A stretch of DNA of 32,423 nt, taken from Acidimicrobiales bacterium. Its GTDB lineage: Bacteria; Actinomycetota; Acidimicrobiia; Acidimicrobiales; AC-9. The stretch is from contig DASXCO010000116.1 of NCBI GenBank assembly GCA_036491125.1, forward strand, positions 1-32,423, written 5' to 3'. Position 1 is the stretch's first letter; every line of letters starts with the position of its first letter. A program made the position numbers and the translations under genes. The notes under the pieces were generated by a model. The model did not search any database, was not told where the DNA came from, and saw only the letters and a program-made list of their open reading frames with translations. This document shows, in pieces, positions 15,336-23,052 of the stretch.

Positions 15336-16466
15336 ATGGTCTCCACCGAGCCGACCCCGACCGCGCGAACCCAGCGCTGGGCCTCGACGATGGACGGGTA
15401 TTCGGGCGGGGCAGCCGTCCGCCGGGCCCACCGCGACAGTTGCGCCGGCGTCGGCACCGTCGGAACGCTTCGGCGAGAGGCACGCGAGCACGCCGAGGAC
15501 CTCACGCTCGCCCCCGGGGCGACCCGAGCCCGTGAGGCCGGCCGGCGCGCCAGCCCGGAGGAGCCGGACCAGCTGCGCACCTGCTTCGAACGGGACCGGG
15601 ACCGCATCCTCCACGCCACGGCCTTCCGCCGGCTGGCGGGCAAGACGCAGGTGTTCATCTTTCCCCAGGACCATCAGCGGACCCGGCTCACGCATGCCAT
15701 CGAGGTGGCCCAGGTGGCGGTGAGCCTGGCCCGGGCGGCGCGGCTCAACGTGGCCCTCACCGAGGCCATCGCCCTCGGACATGACTGTGGCCACGGTCCA
15801 GGTGGGCACGCCAGCGAGGACGCCCTCTCGCCGTACGTGGAGTCCGGCTTCGACCATGCCGTGTGGGGGGCCGACGTCGTGCTGGCGCCGCTCAACCTGT
15901 GCGCCGAGACGCTGGACGGCATTCGCAACCACTCGTGGTCCCGCCCAGCGCCGGTCACCCCCGAGGGAGAGGTGGTGAGCTGGGCGGATCGCATCGCCTA
16001 CGTCTGTCACGACTTCGAAGACGCCGTGCGGGCGGGGATCGTGACCTCGGCGATGCTGCCGGAGCGGGTGCGCCAGCGCTGCGGGCAAGGCCGAGGTGAG
16101 CAGCTGGGCGCATTCATCGGCGGCGTGCTCGAGGCGGTGACGGCGACCGGCGAGGTCGGGATGACCGAGGAGCTGGCCGAGGCCCTGGCCGAGTTCCGGG
16201 CCACCAACTACGAGCGCATCTACCTCCGACCGGCGTCGGTCGCCCAGGGCGAGGGAGTTGCCCGGGTGCTCCGCGCCCTCGTCGAGCACTTCGCCGATCG
16301 ACCCAACCTCATCCACGGCACCGCCGAGCGCGGAGGAGTGGGCGCCGGCAGCGACGAGGCGCTGGCGACCGCCGTGACCTACGTCGCCGGGATGACCGAC
16401 CGCTACGTCATGCAGTCGGCGGCCGCCCACCTGGGTTGGGACGCCGATCGGCTCCCCGGCGCCTGA
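15336..16466 (+). CDS. dgt: Deoxyguanosinetriphosphate triphosphohydrolase-like protein
   Basis: 376 residues from ATG 15336; an ATG at about 15390 is also possible because the first 70 residues are poorly conserved. The HD-domain core is clear: RTCFERDRDRILHATAFRRL, AGKTQVFIFP, RTRLTHAIEVAQVA (H120), LGHDCGHGPGGHASE (H149, D150), and VVSWADRIAYVCHDFEDA with the fourth metal ligand D218. Family members cleave dGTP or other dNTPs to the deoxynucleoside and tripolyphosphate, limiting dNTP pools. The usual motif is GHDLGHPPFGHAGE; here it reads GHDCGHGPGGHASE, with the metal ligands kept. In many actinobacteria this gene sits near dnaG; dnaG is not seen here. Confidence 0.92.
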   Translation: MVSTEPTPTARTQRWASTMDGYSGGAAVRRAHRDSCAGVGTVGTLRREAREHAEDLTLAPGATRAREAGRRASPEEPDQLRTCFERDRDRILHATAFRRLAGKTQVFIFPQDHQRTRLTHAIEVAQVAVSLARAARLNVALTEAIALGHDCGHGPGGHASEDALSPYVESGFDHAVWGADVVLAPLNLCAETLDGIRNHSWSRPAPVTPEGEVVSWADRIAYVCHDFEDAVRAGIVTSAMLPERVRQRCGQGRGEQLGAFIGGVLEAVTATGEVGMTEELAEALAEFRATNYERIYLRPASVAQGEGVARVLRALVEHFADRPNLIHGTAERGGVGAGSDEALATAVTYVAGMTDRYVMQSAAAHLGWDADRLPGA

Positions 16467-16502
16467 CCGGTCCAGGCGACCGGTCTCGAGGGTGGAGCGC
16501 CG

Positions 16503-16859
16503 TCAGCGGTCGAGACGGCGGCCGTGCCACACGCCGAGGCGCCAGCCGAGCCAGCCTGCGGCCGCGGCGACCAGGGCCAGCTCGACCACCCTGAAGGTGG
16601 TCCACAGGGCGGCGATCACGACCCAGGCGACCACGACCGTCGCCAGCACCAGGGCCAAGGCGCCAGCGACGCTGAAGCGTCGAGCGGGGCGGTCAGGGCC
16701 GCGGTCCTGGGGGCCGAGGGCAGGCAGGCTGCGTGGGCTGCGATCGCCCCGATCGCGCTTGGGCGCCCGCGCCGGCGCCGACGCTGGCTTGGTGGCCAGG
16801 GTCTGACAGATCAGACAGGTATCGGGCTGGAGCCCGTGCAGACAGGTGGCCGGTGCCAC
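16503..16859 (-). CDS. Small membrane protein with N-terminal zinc-binding motif, unknown function
   Basis: 118 residues from a GTG. The N-terminus holds CLHGLQPDTCLIC (C6, H8, C15, C18), a likely zinc knuckle. A basic Arg/Pro-rich linker (about 25-62) follows, then one or two hydrophobic helices (about 65-87 and 92-110) and a basic end WHGRRLDR. I do not recognise a named family, but small CxH-CxxC plus transmembrane proteins occur in actinobacteria. Support for being real: defined motifs, codon use like its neighbours, and a tight fit between the dgt end and the mrp end. The ribosome-binding site is weak (GGAG two bases from the GTG). Confidence 0.6.
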   Translation of the reverse strand: MAPATCLHGLQPDTCLICQTLATKPASAPARAPKRDRGDRSPRSLPALGPQDRGPDRPARRFSVAGALALVLATVVVAWVVIAALWTTFRVVELALVAAAAGWLGWRLGVWHGRRLDR

Positions 16860-16908
16860 GGCTCCATGGTCGCGCAGTCGACGGCCAATCTTCGGGGCGG
16901 TCCTGCCG

Positions 16909-18015
16909 TCACTGAACGGCGAGCTCCCGGCGATAGATGCGGGCCGGTCCCAGGGCCTCGATGCGCTTGGCCGTCTCCTCGAAGGCGCGCGACACCTCCC
17001 CGGTGGGCTCGGTCACCGTCACGGGACGGCCCTCGTCGCCGCCGGCGCGGAGGGCTGGCACGAGGGGCAGCTGGCCGACCAGGGGCACTCCGAGCTCCTC
17101 GCCGAGCAACCGGCCCCCGCCGGCGCCGAAGATCTCGTAGCGCTTGCCGTCGTCGCCGGTGAACCATGACATGTTCTCGATCACGCCCCGCACGGCAAGC
17201 TTGAGCTTCTTGGCCATCAGGGCGCTGCGCTGGGCCACCCGCTGGGCGGCCGGCTGCGGGGTGGTGACCACGAAGATCTCCGTCCTGGGCAGGTACTGGG
17301 CCATCGACATGGCCACGTCACCGGTGCCAGGTGGCATGTCGACGACGAGAAAGTCAGGGTCGTCCCAGTGCACGTCCGTGAGGAACTGCTCGAGCGCCTT
17401 GTGCAACATCGGTCCCCGCCACATGACCGGCTGGTCGTCCCCGACGAAGAAGCCGATCGACATGCAGCCCACCCCGTGGGCCACGGGGGGGATGAGCAGG
17501 TCGTCGATCACCATCGGATCGTGATCGATGCCGAGCATCTTGGGCAGGGAGAACCCGTACACGTCGGCGTCGAGCACCGACACCTTGTGTCCGAGCCGGG
17601 CCAGGGTGACCGCCGTGTTGACCGTGACCGAGGACTTCCCGACGCCTCCCTTGCCCGACGAGATCCCCAGCACCCGCGTCGGCGAACCCGGCCGGGCGAA
17701 GGGGTTGGTCTCGGCGCCGGCCGCCCGCTCTCCCCGCAGGTGCCGACGAAGTCGGGTCCGCTCCTCCTCGCTCATCATCGTGAGCTCGACCTCGATGGAC
17801 CGGACCCCGGGGAGGGCCTCGAGCGCGCTCCTCACCCGGAGAAGCAGCTCATCGCGTCCCGGGTGGGTGGCCACGGGCAACGCCAGCGCAACGGTCACCC
17901 GACCCCGCCTGACCCGGGTCGAGCGCACCATGCCGAGCTCGTCGATCCCGCGGCGCAGCTGGGGGTCGGCCACCCCGGCCAACGCCTGCCGGACCTCGGA
18001 ATCTCCTACTGACAT
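16909..18015 (-). CDS. mrp: Mrp/NBP35-family P-loop ATPase, iron-sulfur cluster carrier
   Basis: 368 residues. An N-terminal MIP18/DUF59-like domain (about 1-85, with VADPQLRRGIDELGMV) is followed by the ParA-like ATPase domain: ISSGKGGVGKSSVTVNTAVT (deviant Walker A), DADVYGFSLPKMLG, FLVVDMPPGTGDVAMS, and IENMSWFTGDDGKRYEIFG. The CxxC that binds the Fe-S cluster in many homologues, just after ENMS, is absent here, as I recall for other actinobacterial Mrp proteins. Mrp carries Fe-S clusters to target apoproteins. It is divergent from a SufR-like regulator and a cysteine desulfurase, so the locus looks like an Fe-S assembly unit. The operator-like palindrome at 18069 may control it too. Confidence 0.93.
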   Translation of the reverse strand: MSVGDSEVRQALAGVADPQLRRGIDELGMVRSTRVRRGRVTVALALPVATHPGRDELLLRVRSALEALPGVRSIEVELTMMSEEERTRLRRHLRGERAAGAETNPFARPGSPTRVLGISSGKGGVGKSSVTVNTAVTLARLGHKVSVLDADVYGFSLPKMLGIDHDPMVIDDLLIPPVAHGVGCMSIGFFVGDDQPVMWRGPMLHKALEQFLTDVHWDDPDFLVVDMPPGTGDVAMSMAQYLPRTEIFVVTTPQPAAQRVAQRSALMAKKLKLAVRGVIENMSWFTGDDGKRYEIFGAGGGRLLGEELGVPLVGQLPLVPALRAGGDEGRPVTVTEPTGEVSRAFEETAKRIEALGPARIYRRELAVQ

Positions 18016-18062
18016 CGGCCGCCTCCCGGGCGGCTGCGGGCGGCTTCCTTGCAGCCGGCGGA

Positions 18063-18068
18063 ATTATC
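18063..18068 (-). promoter_or_regulatory. Possible -10 of mrp (GATAAT on the minus strand)
   Basis: Reading the minus strand, GATAAT lies about 50 bp upstream of the mrp ATG, immediately downstream of the CCTAC-GTAGG palindrome. No good -35 hexamer is found at 17 bp. Suggestive only. Confidence 0.4.
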
Positions 18069-18082
18069 CCTACAGCCGTAGG
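18069..18082. promoter_or_regulatory. Operator-like palindrome between mrp and the SufR-like gene
   Basis: CCTAC-AGCC-GTAGG is a perfect 5-bp inverted repeat (14 bp total). It sits directly between two opposed -10-like hexamers, GATAAT for mrp and TACAAT for the regulator. The placement suits autoregulation by the adjacent helix-turn-helix protein and co-regulation of mrp. The binding protein is inferred. Confidence 0.55.
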
Positions 18083-18088
18083 TACAAT
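18083..18088 (+). promoter_or_regulatory. Likely -10 of the SufR-like gene (TACAAT)
   Basis: TACAAT ends six bases before the GTG at 18095, so transcription would begin at about the start codon itself. That predicts a leaderless mRNA, a common arrangement in actinobacteria. No Shine-Dalgarno is present in front of this GTG, which agrees. Confidence 0.55.
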
Positions 18089-18094
18089 ACCGTC

Positions 18095-18889
18095 GTGCAG
18101 GCCAGCCCAGAACGCCCGGCCGGTCGAGAGAGCGGTCGAGCGAAGACCTCCGACCGGGCCGCCTCCGAGGCACCGGCTCCCGCCGATTCCCGGCCTCTGG
18201 GCGACGAGGAGTTCTCCGCCGCCGTGGCCGCGGTCACCTCGGCGTTCGGCGACCCAACCCGGCGCGACATCTACTTGTTCACCCGGGAGAGCGAGGGCGC
18301 GACGGCCGGGCAGGTGGCCTCTCATTTCGACCTTCACCCCAACGTGGCTCGCCATCACCTCGACAAGCTGGCGGCGGGGGGCTACCTGGAGGTGTTCGTG
18401 GAGCGGTCGGGCTCGGGCGGGGCGGGCCGCCCGTCGAAGCGCTACCGGGCGTCGGCCAAGGACATGGGCCTCGAGTTCCCTGCTCGTCGGGACGACCTGC
18501 TCGTCCTACTGCTGGGGCGGGCGCTCTCCCTGCTGTCCTCCGAGGAGGCCGAGTGCATGGCCGAGACGGTCGGCGAGGAGTACGGGGCCGCCTTGGCCGC
18601 CCAGATGGCGCCCGGAGAGGGGCAACGCTCGCTGCGTGCCGCCATCCGCACGGTGGCCGACACCCTGACCGCCCACGGGTTCGCCGCCCACGCCGAGGCC
18701 CGGGGAACCTCGGTGGCCGTCGTCGCCGAGCACTGTCCGTTCGGGGAGACCGCCGCCCAGCACCCGATCATCTGCGCCGTGGACCGGGGCATGGTCCGGG
18801 GCCTGCTCGCCGGTCTGTACGGCGACAGCACGCCGGTCGTCATCTCGTCCCGCGCCCGGGGCGACGACACCTGCGTCACCGCCATCTAG
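18095..18889 (+). CDS. SufR-like helix-turn-helix regulator, putative Fe-S sensor
   Basis: 264 residues from GTG 18095. Residues 1-37 are a charged, disordered tail. A winged helix-turn-helix follows (about 40-120) with AFGDPTRRDIYLFTRESEGA, VASHFDLHPNVARHHLDKLA and a GAGRPSKRYR wing. The C-terminal domain carries HCPFGETAAQHPIICAVDRG, where C214 and C227 are spaced C-x12-C as in SufR, plus C260 near the end; C154 is further away. SufR uses cysteines to bind an Fe-S cluster and represses suf genes when the cluster is loaded. The next gene is a cysteine desulfurase nine bases away, and mrp is divergent. The fourth ligand is not obvious, so a three-Cys or mixed-ligand cluster is possible. Confidence 0.82.
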   Translation: MQASPERPAGRESGRAKTSDRAASEAPAPADSRPLGDEEFSAAVAAVTSAFGDPTRRDIYLFTRESEGATAGQVASHFDLHPNVARHHLDKLAAGGYLEVFVERSGSGGAGRPSKRYRASAKDMGLEFPARRDDLLVLLLGRALSLLSSEEAECMAETVGEEYGAALAAQMAPGEGQRSLRAAIRTVADTLTAHGFAAHAEARGTSVAVVAEHCPFGETAAQHPIICAVDRGMVRGLLAGLYGDSTPVVISSRARGDDTCVTAI

Positions 18890-18897
18890 CTGCGGCG

Positions 18898-20040
18898 ATG
18901 AGTCGTCACTACCTCGATCACGCCTCTTCCTCGCCCGCCCGCCCCGAGGTCGTCGAGGCGATGGTCCCCTGGCTCGCCGGCGAGGGGGCCGCCGACCCCG
19001 GTCGGGTGCACACCGAGGGCCGCATCGCCCGGGCCGCACTGGAGGACTCGCGGGCCCGGGTCGCCGAGCTGCTGGGTGCCCGCCCCCGCCAGATCGTCTT
19101 CACCAGCGGGGGGACCGAGGCCATCAACACCGCCGTGTGGGGCGCGGTCCAGGCTCGTCCTGGCGGTGCCGTCGTCAGCACGGCCGTCGAGCACTCCGCC
19201 GTCCGGGATGCCTCATCCCGACACGCCCAGGTCATCGAGGCTGGCGTCGACGAGCTCGGTCGCGTCGACGTCGAGTCCTTCGGCGCGGCCCTGGAGCGCC
19301 TGGCCGACACGGGCACGGCCGTTGCGCTGGCTCACTGCCAGGTGGGCAACCACGAGGTCGCCACCCTGCAGCCGGTCGCCGAGACGGTTGCCCTGTGCCG
19401 GGAACGGGGGATCCTGGTCCACGTCGACGCCGCCGCCGGTGCAGGCCACGTCCCCCTCGACCTTTCGAGCTTGGAGGCCGATCTCGTCTCGGTCAGCGCC
19501 CACAAGCTCGGCGGGCCGAAAGGCGTCGGGGCGCTCGTGGTCGGCAGAGGCCTCCGGCTCGATCCGATGATCCTGGGGGGCGAGCAGGAGCGGGCTCGGC
19601 GAGGCGGCATCGAGAACACCCCGGCCATCGTCGGCTTCGCTACCGCGGCCCAGTTGCTGGCCGACGGCCAGCTGGCCGAGGAGGCGGCGCGTGCGCGGTC
19701 CCAAACCGACCGCGTGCTCGATCTGGCCCGCGACCTCGACGGGGTGACGATCTACGGCGACCCGGTCCGCCGCCTTCCGCACATCGCCTGCCTGGGCGTC
19801 GCCGGCGTCGAGGCGGAGGCCGTGCTCCTGGGCCTGGACCAGGAGGGCATCGCCGTCCACTCGGGCTCGGCGTGCTCGTCCGAATCGCTCGCTCCCTCCC
19901 CCGTCCTCGAGGCGATGGGCGCCGATGCCGAACGCTCACTGCGCGTGTCAGTCGGCTGGCCGACGAGCGACGCCGACATCGAGGCCCTCGTTGACGCCCT
20001 CCCCGCGGTCGTCGACCGGCTCCGGGCGCTGCGGGTCTGA
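18898..20040 (+). CDS. Cysteine desulfurase, NifS/IscS-type class V aminotransferase
   Basis: 380 residues from ATG 18898, eight bases after the regulator stop. YLDHASSSPARPEVVEAM is the N-terminal signature. TSGGTEAINTAVWG binds PLP phosphate, TAVEHSAV carries the ring-stacking H99, HVDAAAGAGHVPLDL has the PLP-pyridine Asp, SVSAHKLGGPKGVG the Schiff-base K203, and HSGSACSSESLAPS the sulfur-accepting C326. The usual GNPSSxH segment reads ADPGRVH here. It removes sulfur from cysteine to give alanine and a persulfide for Fe-S assembly or thio-modification. Co-transcription with the SufR-like regulator argues for Fe-S assembly; no scaffold (IscU/SufU) or mnmA is in the window. Confidence 0.93.
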   Translation: MSRHYLDHASSSPARPEVVEAMVPWLAGEGAADPGRVHTEGRIARAALEDSRARVAELLGARPRQIVFTSGGTEAINTAVWGAVQARPGGAVVSTAVEHSAVRDASSRHAQVIEAGVDELGRVDVESFGAALERLADTGTAVALAHCQVGNHEVATLQPVAETVALCRERGILVHVDAAAGAGHVPLDLSSLEADLVSVSAHKLGGPKGVGALVVGRGLRLDPMILGGEQERARRGGIENTPAIVGFATAAQLLADGQLAEEAARARSQTDRVLDLARDLDGVTIYGDPVRRLPHIACLGVAGVEAEAVLLGLDQEGIAVHSGSACSSESLAPSPVLEAMGADAERSLRVSVGWPTSDADIEALVDALPAVVDRLRALRV

Positions 20041-20060
20041 GCTGGGGGTCTCAGTACCTG

Positions 20061-20828
20061 TCAGGCCGGGTTCGGCCCGAGGAGCTGACTCACCGTCACC
20101 GGCCGGAGGTTCCTTGCCCTGATGGCGGCCACGATGGCCGGGAACGCCTGCACGGTCCCGGCGTGACCCGTGTGCAGGCTCACGATCGATCCCGGTTGGA
20201 GACCCTGCTCGACGCGGGAGATGACCTTCGCTGCCCCGGGATCCTCGTAGTCGAGCGGGTCGATGTCGTAGCCGACGGACACCGGGTAGCCGGCGAGTCC
20301 CGACTGCTGAAGGATCAGCGCCGTCGGCCGGTCGAGCCCAGAGGGGCGGAACCAGCGGCCGTTGTTGCCCTGGACCTGGGTCAGGACGTCAGCGCAGCGC
20401 GAGATCTCGCTGGCCACGGCGCTGGCCCCGAGACTGCCCAGGTCAGGGTGGGTGAAGGTGTGATTGGCGAGCTCGTTTCCGTCGGTGAGGATGCGGTGCC
20501 CGATCGACGGATCCGCTGCCAGCCAGGTGCCGACGGCAAAGACGGTGACGGGAGCCCGGAGGGATCTAGCCTGGTCGAGGAGTGCGTTGGTCAGGCCGAG
20601 GTCACCCGACCCGTGGAACGTGAGGGCCACCGCCGTGCCCGTCCGTGACCCGTTGGCGAGGTAGGTGGCCGGGCGACCGGGCGGGCTGGTGGAGGGCGGC
20701 GCCGGGGCGCCGGTGGTGGGGGTCGTGCTGGGCGGCGCCGATCGGCGCACTGCTTGGCTGCAGCCGGCGAGCGCCACCGCGGCGCCGGCACCAGCAAGGA
20801 ATAGTCTTCGCGGGATTCGGGGGGGCAT
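20061..20828 (-). CDS. Lipoprotein polysaccharide deacetylase (NodB-fold), variant motif 1
   Basis: 255 residues from ATG 20828; longer frames upstream would collide with the divergent gene. The N-terminus RRLFLAGAGAAVALAGCS has twin arginines and a lipobox (LAGC, lipidated C23), followed by a Ser/Thr/Pro tether to about residue 50. The NodB-like domain has ALTFHGSGD (68-76) where TFDDG is usual, so the catalytic-base and first metal Asp positions are altered. NHTFTH (H123, H127) gives the metal histidines, WFRPSG is motif 3, and IVSLHTGHAG is motif 5. Exported and membrane-tethered, it could act on peptidoglycan or another glycan, or bind without catalysis. It is divergent from the propeller gene with 37 bp between starts. 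Confidence 0.85.
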   Translation of the reverse strand: MPPRIPRRLFLAGAGAAVALAGCSQAVRRSAPPSTTPTTGAPAPPSTSPPGRPATYLANGSRTGTAVALTFHGSGDLGLTNALLDQARSLRAPVTVFAVGTWLAADPSIGHRILTDGNELANHTFTHPDLGSLGASAVASEISRCADVLTQVQGNNGRWFRPSGLDRPTALILQQSGLAGYPVSVGYDIDPLDYEDPGAAKVISRVEQGLQPGSIVSLHTGHAGTVQAFPAIVAAIRARNLRPVTVSQLLGPNPA

Positions 20829-20865
20829 GGCGTGAGCAACGCTAGCGAAGGGAAGGACGGGAACC

Positions 20866-22125
20866 GTGACACGCGTTGATGAGCAATCCCGCGCCGGCAG
20901 GCGGGCCGGGAAGGCGCGTCGGCGGCCACCTCCCGCCGTGCTCGTCCGGCGGTGGGCGCTCGTGCTGGTCGGGATCGCCACCATCGTGGTGCTCTTCGTG
21001 TTCGCCAGCGATCCGGGCGGCCGCTCGTCTCCATCGTCGGTGCCGAGCTCGGGCACCGGCACCACCTCCACCGTCGGCCAGGGTCCCTCGACCACGCTCG
21101 CCGCCCTGCCGGGAATGCCCCCGGTCCTCAATCCCAACGACATCTACGCGGCCGACCGGCCGGGCGCCCTGAGCCCGGTGGTGAAGAACTTCCCGCCGCT
21201 CGTCTACGTCCCCAACTCCGAGTCCGACAGCGTCAGCGTGATCGATCCCACCACGTACAAGGTGGTGAACACCTTTCCGGTGGGCGGCCTCCCCCAGCAC
21301 GTCGTGCCGTCCTGGGACCTGCGCACCCTGTGGGTGACCAACGACCAGGGCAACAGCCTCACCCCGATCGACCCGGCCACCGGCAAGCCTGGGCCGCCGG
21401 TTCCCGTCGCGGACCCGTACAACATGTACTTCACGCCCGACGGCCGCTACGCCATCGTGGTCGCCGAGGCGCTGAATCGACTGGACTTTCGCGACGCCCA
21501 CTCCATGCAGCTGGTCCACTCGCTGCCGGTCCCCTGCGAGGGCGCCGACCACGCCGACTTCTCGGCCGACGGGACGTACATGATCGTGAGCTGCGAGTTC
21601 TCCGGCCAGATGCTCAAAATCGATGTGGCCCACCAGCAGCTCGTGGGCGTGCTCGACATCAAGGGCAGCGAGCCCCAGGACGTCAAGACCTCGCCTGACG
21701 GCAGGGTCTTCTACGAGGCCGATCTCAAGGCCAACGGCCTCTACGAGATCGACGGCAACTCGTTCAAGGTCATCGGGTTCATCCCCACGGGCAAGGGGGC
21801 CCACGGCCTGTATGTGAGCCGGGACTCGAGATACCTCTACGTCTCGAATCGGACCGAGGGATCGGTCTCGGTCGTCGACCTGGCCACCCGGTCGGTCGCC
21901 ACCACATGGCGCATCCCCGGCGGGGGGAGCCCGGACATGGGAGGTGTGTCGAGCGACGGCAAGGTCCTGTGGCTGACGGGCCGCTACAACTCCGAGGTCT
22001 ACGCCATCGACACGACCACTGGTCAGCTGCTGGCCCGCATACCCGTGGGCCACGGCCCCCACGGCCTGAGCGTCTACCCCCAGCCGGGGCGGTACTCGCT
22101 GGGGCACACGGGGGTCTTCCGGTAG
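20866..22125 (+). CDS. YncE/YVTN-type beta-propeller protein, membrane-anchored
   Basis: 419 residues from a GTG preceded by GAAGGGAAGGA. A basic cytoplasmic start and one membrane helix (about 29-47, WALVLVGIATIVVLFVF) are followed by a Ser/Thr spacer and six or seven propeller repeats, such as VYVPNSESDSVSVIDPTTYK, LWVTNDQGNSLTPIDPATG, RYLYVSNRTEGSVSVVDL and GLSVYPQPGRYSLG. Such repeats usually form extracellular binding or enzyme-like propellers (YncE, PQQ-like and surface-layer proteins). No catalytic residues are evident, so the role is unknown. The start region is shared with the divergent deacetylase, so they may be co-expressed surface proteins. Confidence 0.85.
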   Translation: MTRVDEQSRAGRRAGKARRRPPPAVLVRRWALVLVGIATIVVLFVFASDPGGRSSPSSVPSSGTGTTSTVGQGPSTTLAALPGMPPVLNPNDIYAADRPGALSPVVKNFPPLVYVPNSESDSVSVIDPTTYKVVNTFPVGGLPQHVVPSWDLRTLWVTNDQGNSLTPIDPATGKPGPPVPVADPYNMYFTPDGRYAIVVAEALNRLDFRDAHSMQLVHSLPVPCEGADHADFSADGTYMIVSCEFSGQMLKIDVAHQQLVGVLDIKGSEPQDVKTSPDGRVFYEADLKANGLYEIDGNSFKVIGFIPTGKGAHGLYVSRDSRYLYVSNRTEGSVSVVDLATRSVATTWRIPGGGSPDMGGVSSDGKVLWLTGRYNSEVYAIDTTTGQLLARIPVGHGPHGLSVYPQPGRYSLGHTGVFR

Positions 22126-22138
22126 CGCTGCGGCGCGG

Positions 22139-23050
22139 TCAGGAGCTGGACGGCGAGGACGCGGGCGGCACCGGCTGGCCGATGGCGGCGAACGCCTGGG
22201 CGACGACATCGCTGGTGAGCGACACCATCTGGGCCTGCGGATGGTCGGCCAGGAAGGCTCGGAACTGTGCCGCCGCCCCGGCCGGGTCGCGGGCGTCCTG
22301 GAAGAGGATGTAGCCGAGGAACACCCGGGCGTCGGGGTAGCTCGGGTCCTGCGCCACGGCGGCTTCGACCGACGCCCGCCCCTGGGCCAGCAGGGCCTGG
22401 TCGTGCCCCGCCACCCCTGAGAGCCGGAGGAGCCATCCCCGATAGGCCAGGGCCTCGGGCTGGCGGGGCGAGACCGCGAGCACCTTGTCGTACAGCTTGA
22501 TGGCGTCCAGGTCATTTCCCTGGGTGGACAGGACCCGGGCCTGGACCAGCTCCTGGGCCAGCCGCTGGGCATCGGTGAGGGTCACCGACCCGCTCGCCGT
22601 CTGACCAGGGAGACGCTGATTGGCCCGGGTGACCACCAGTCCGACAGCGGCGCCGACGAAGCAGAAGATGATGGCAAGGGCGACGATGCCGCGTCGCCTG
22701 CGACCTCGAGCGCGGCCGGCCTTGTGCTCGTCGACCCGCGCCGCCACCTGGACGGCGACGCCAGCAGGTGTCTCCGAGTCGTGCCCGGCAGGCGGCTCGC
22801 CCGGCTGGCCCGGCTCTGGCGGCTCTTGCGCCGCGGGCGTTCGAGCCGTGCCGCCGTCCCCGCCAACAGCTCCGAAGGCGTCGAGGCGACGCATGACGTC
22901 GGCCGCCCGGGCCGTGTACCCGTCCCGAAGCCGTCGGTAGTCGGCCTCGGCGAGGTCGTTCGCCGCCCGCTCGCGGTCGAGGTCCGAGATCGACCGCAGC
23001 AGGAAGTCGCGCTCTTCCTCCAGGTCCCGGGGTGACGCGGTGCGGGCCAC
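22139..23050 (-). CDS. ccmI: CcmI-like TPR protein of cytochrome c maturation
   Basis: 303 residues from GTG 23050, two bases after the ccmH stop. The N-terminal part is a coiled-coil-like LEEERDFLLRSISDLDRERA with ADYRRLRDGYTARAADVMRR, typical of the cytoplasmic loop of CcmI-type proteins. One membrane helix follows (about 124-145, GIVALAIIFCFVGAAVGLVV), then TPR-like repeats (DLDAIKLYDKVLAVSPRQPEA, YPDARVFLGYILFQDARDPA). CcmI presents apocytochrome c to the CcmF/H haem ligation complex. A normal first N-terminal CcmI helix is not evident, so this is a single-helix form. It is the last gene of the ccm operon. The function rests mainly on position and TPR content. Confidence 0.82.
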   Translation of the reverse strand: MARTASPRDLEEERDFLLRSISDLDRERAANDLAEADYRRLRDGYTARAADVMRRLDAFGAVGGDGGTARTPAAQEPPEPGQPGEPPAGHDSETPAGVAVQVAARVDEHKAGRARGRRRRGIVALAIIFCFVGAAVGLVVTRANQRLPGQTASGSVTLTDAQRLAQELVQARVLSTQGNDLDAIKLYDKVLAVSPRQPEALAYRGWLLRLSGVAGHDQALLAQGRASVEAAVAQDPSYPDARVFLGYILFQDARDPAGAAAQFRAFLADHPQAQMVSLTSDVVAQAFAAIGQPVPPASSPSSS

Positions 23051-23052
23051 GC

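Noticed and set aside
14928-16430. A 500-residue minus-strand frame ending as DUF3107
   Set aside because: Only the last 78 codons match a family; the rest is antisense to the dGTPase gene, and GTG 15164 has its own ribosome-binding site.
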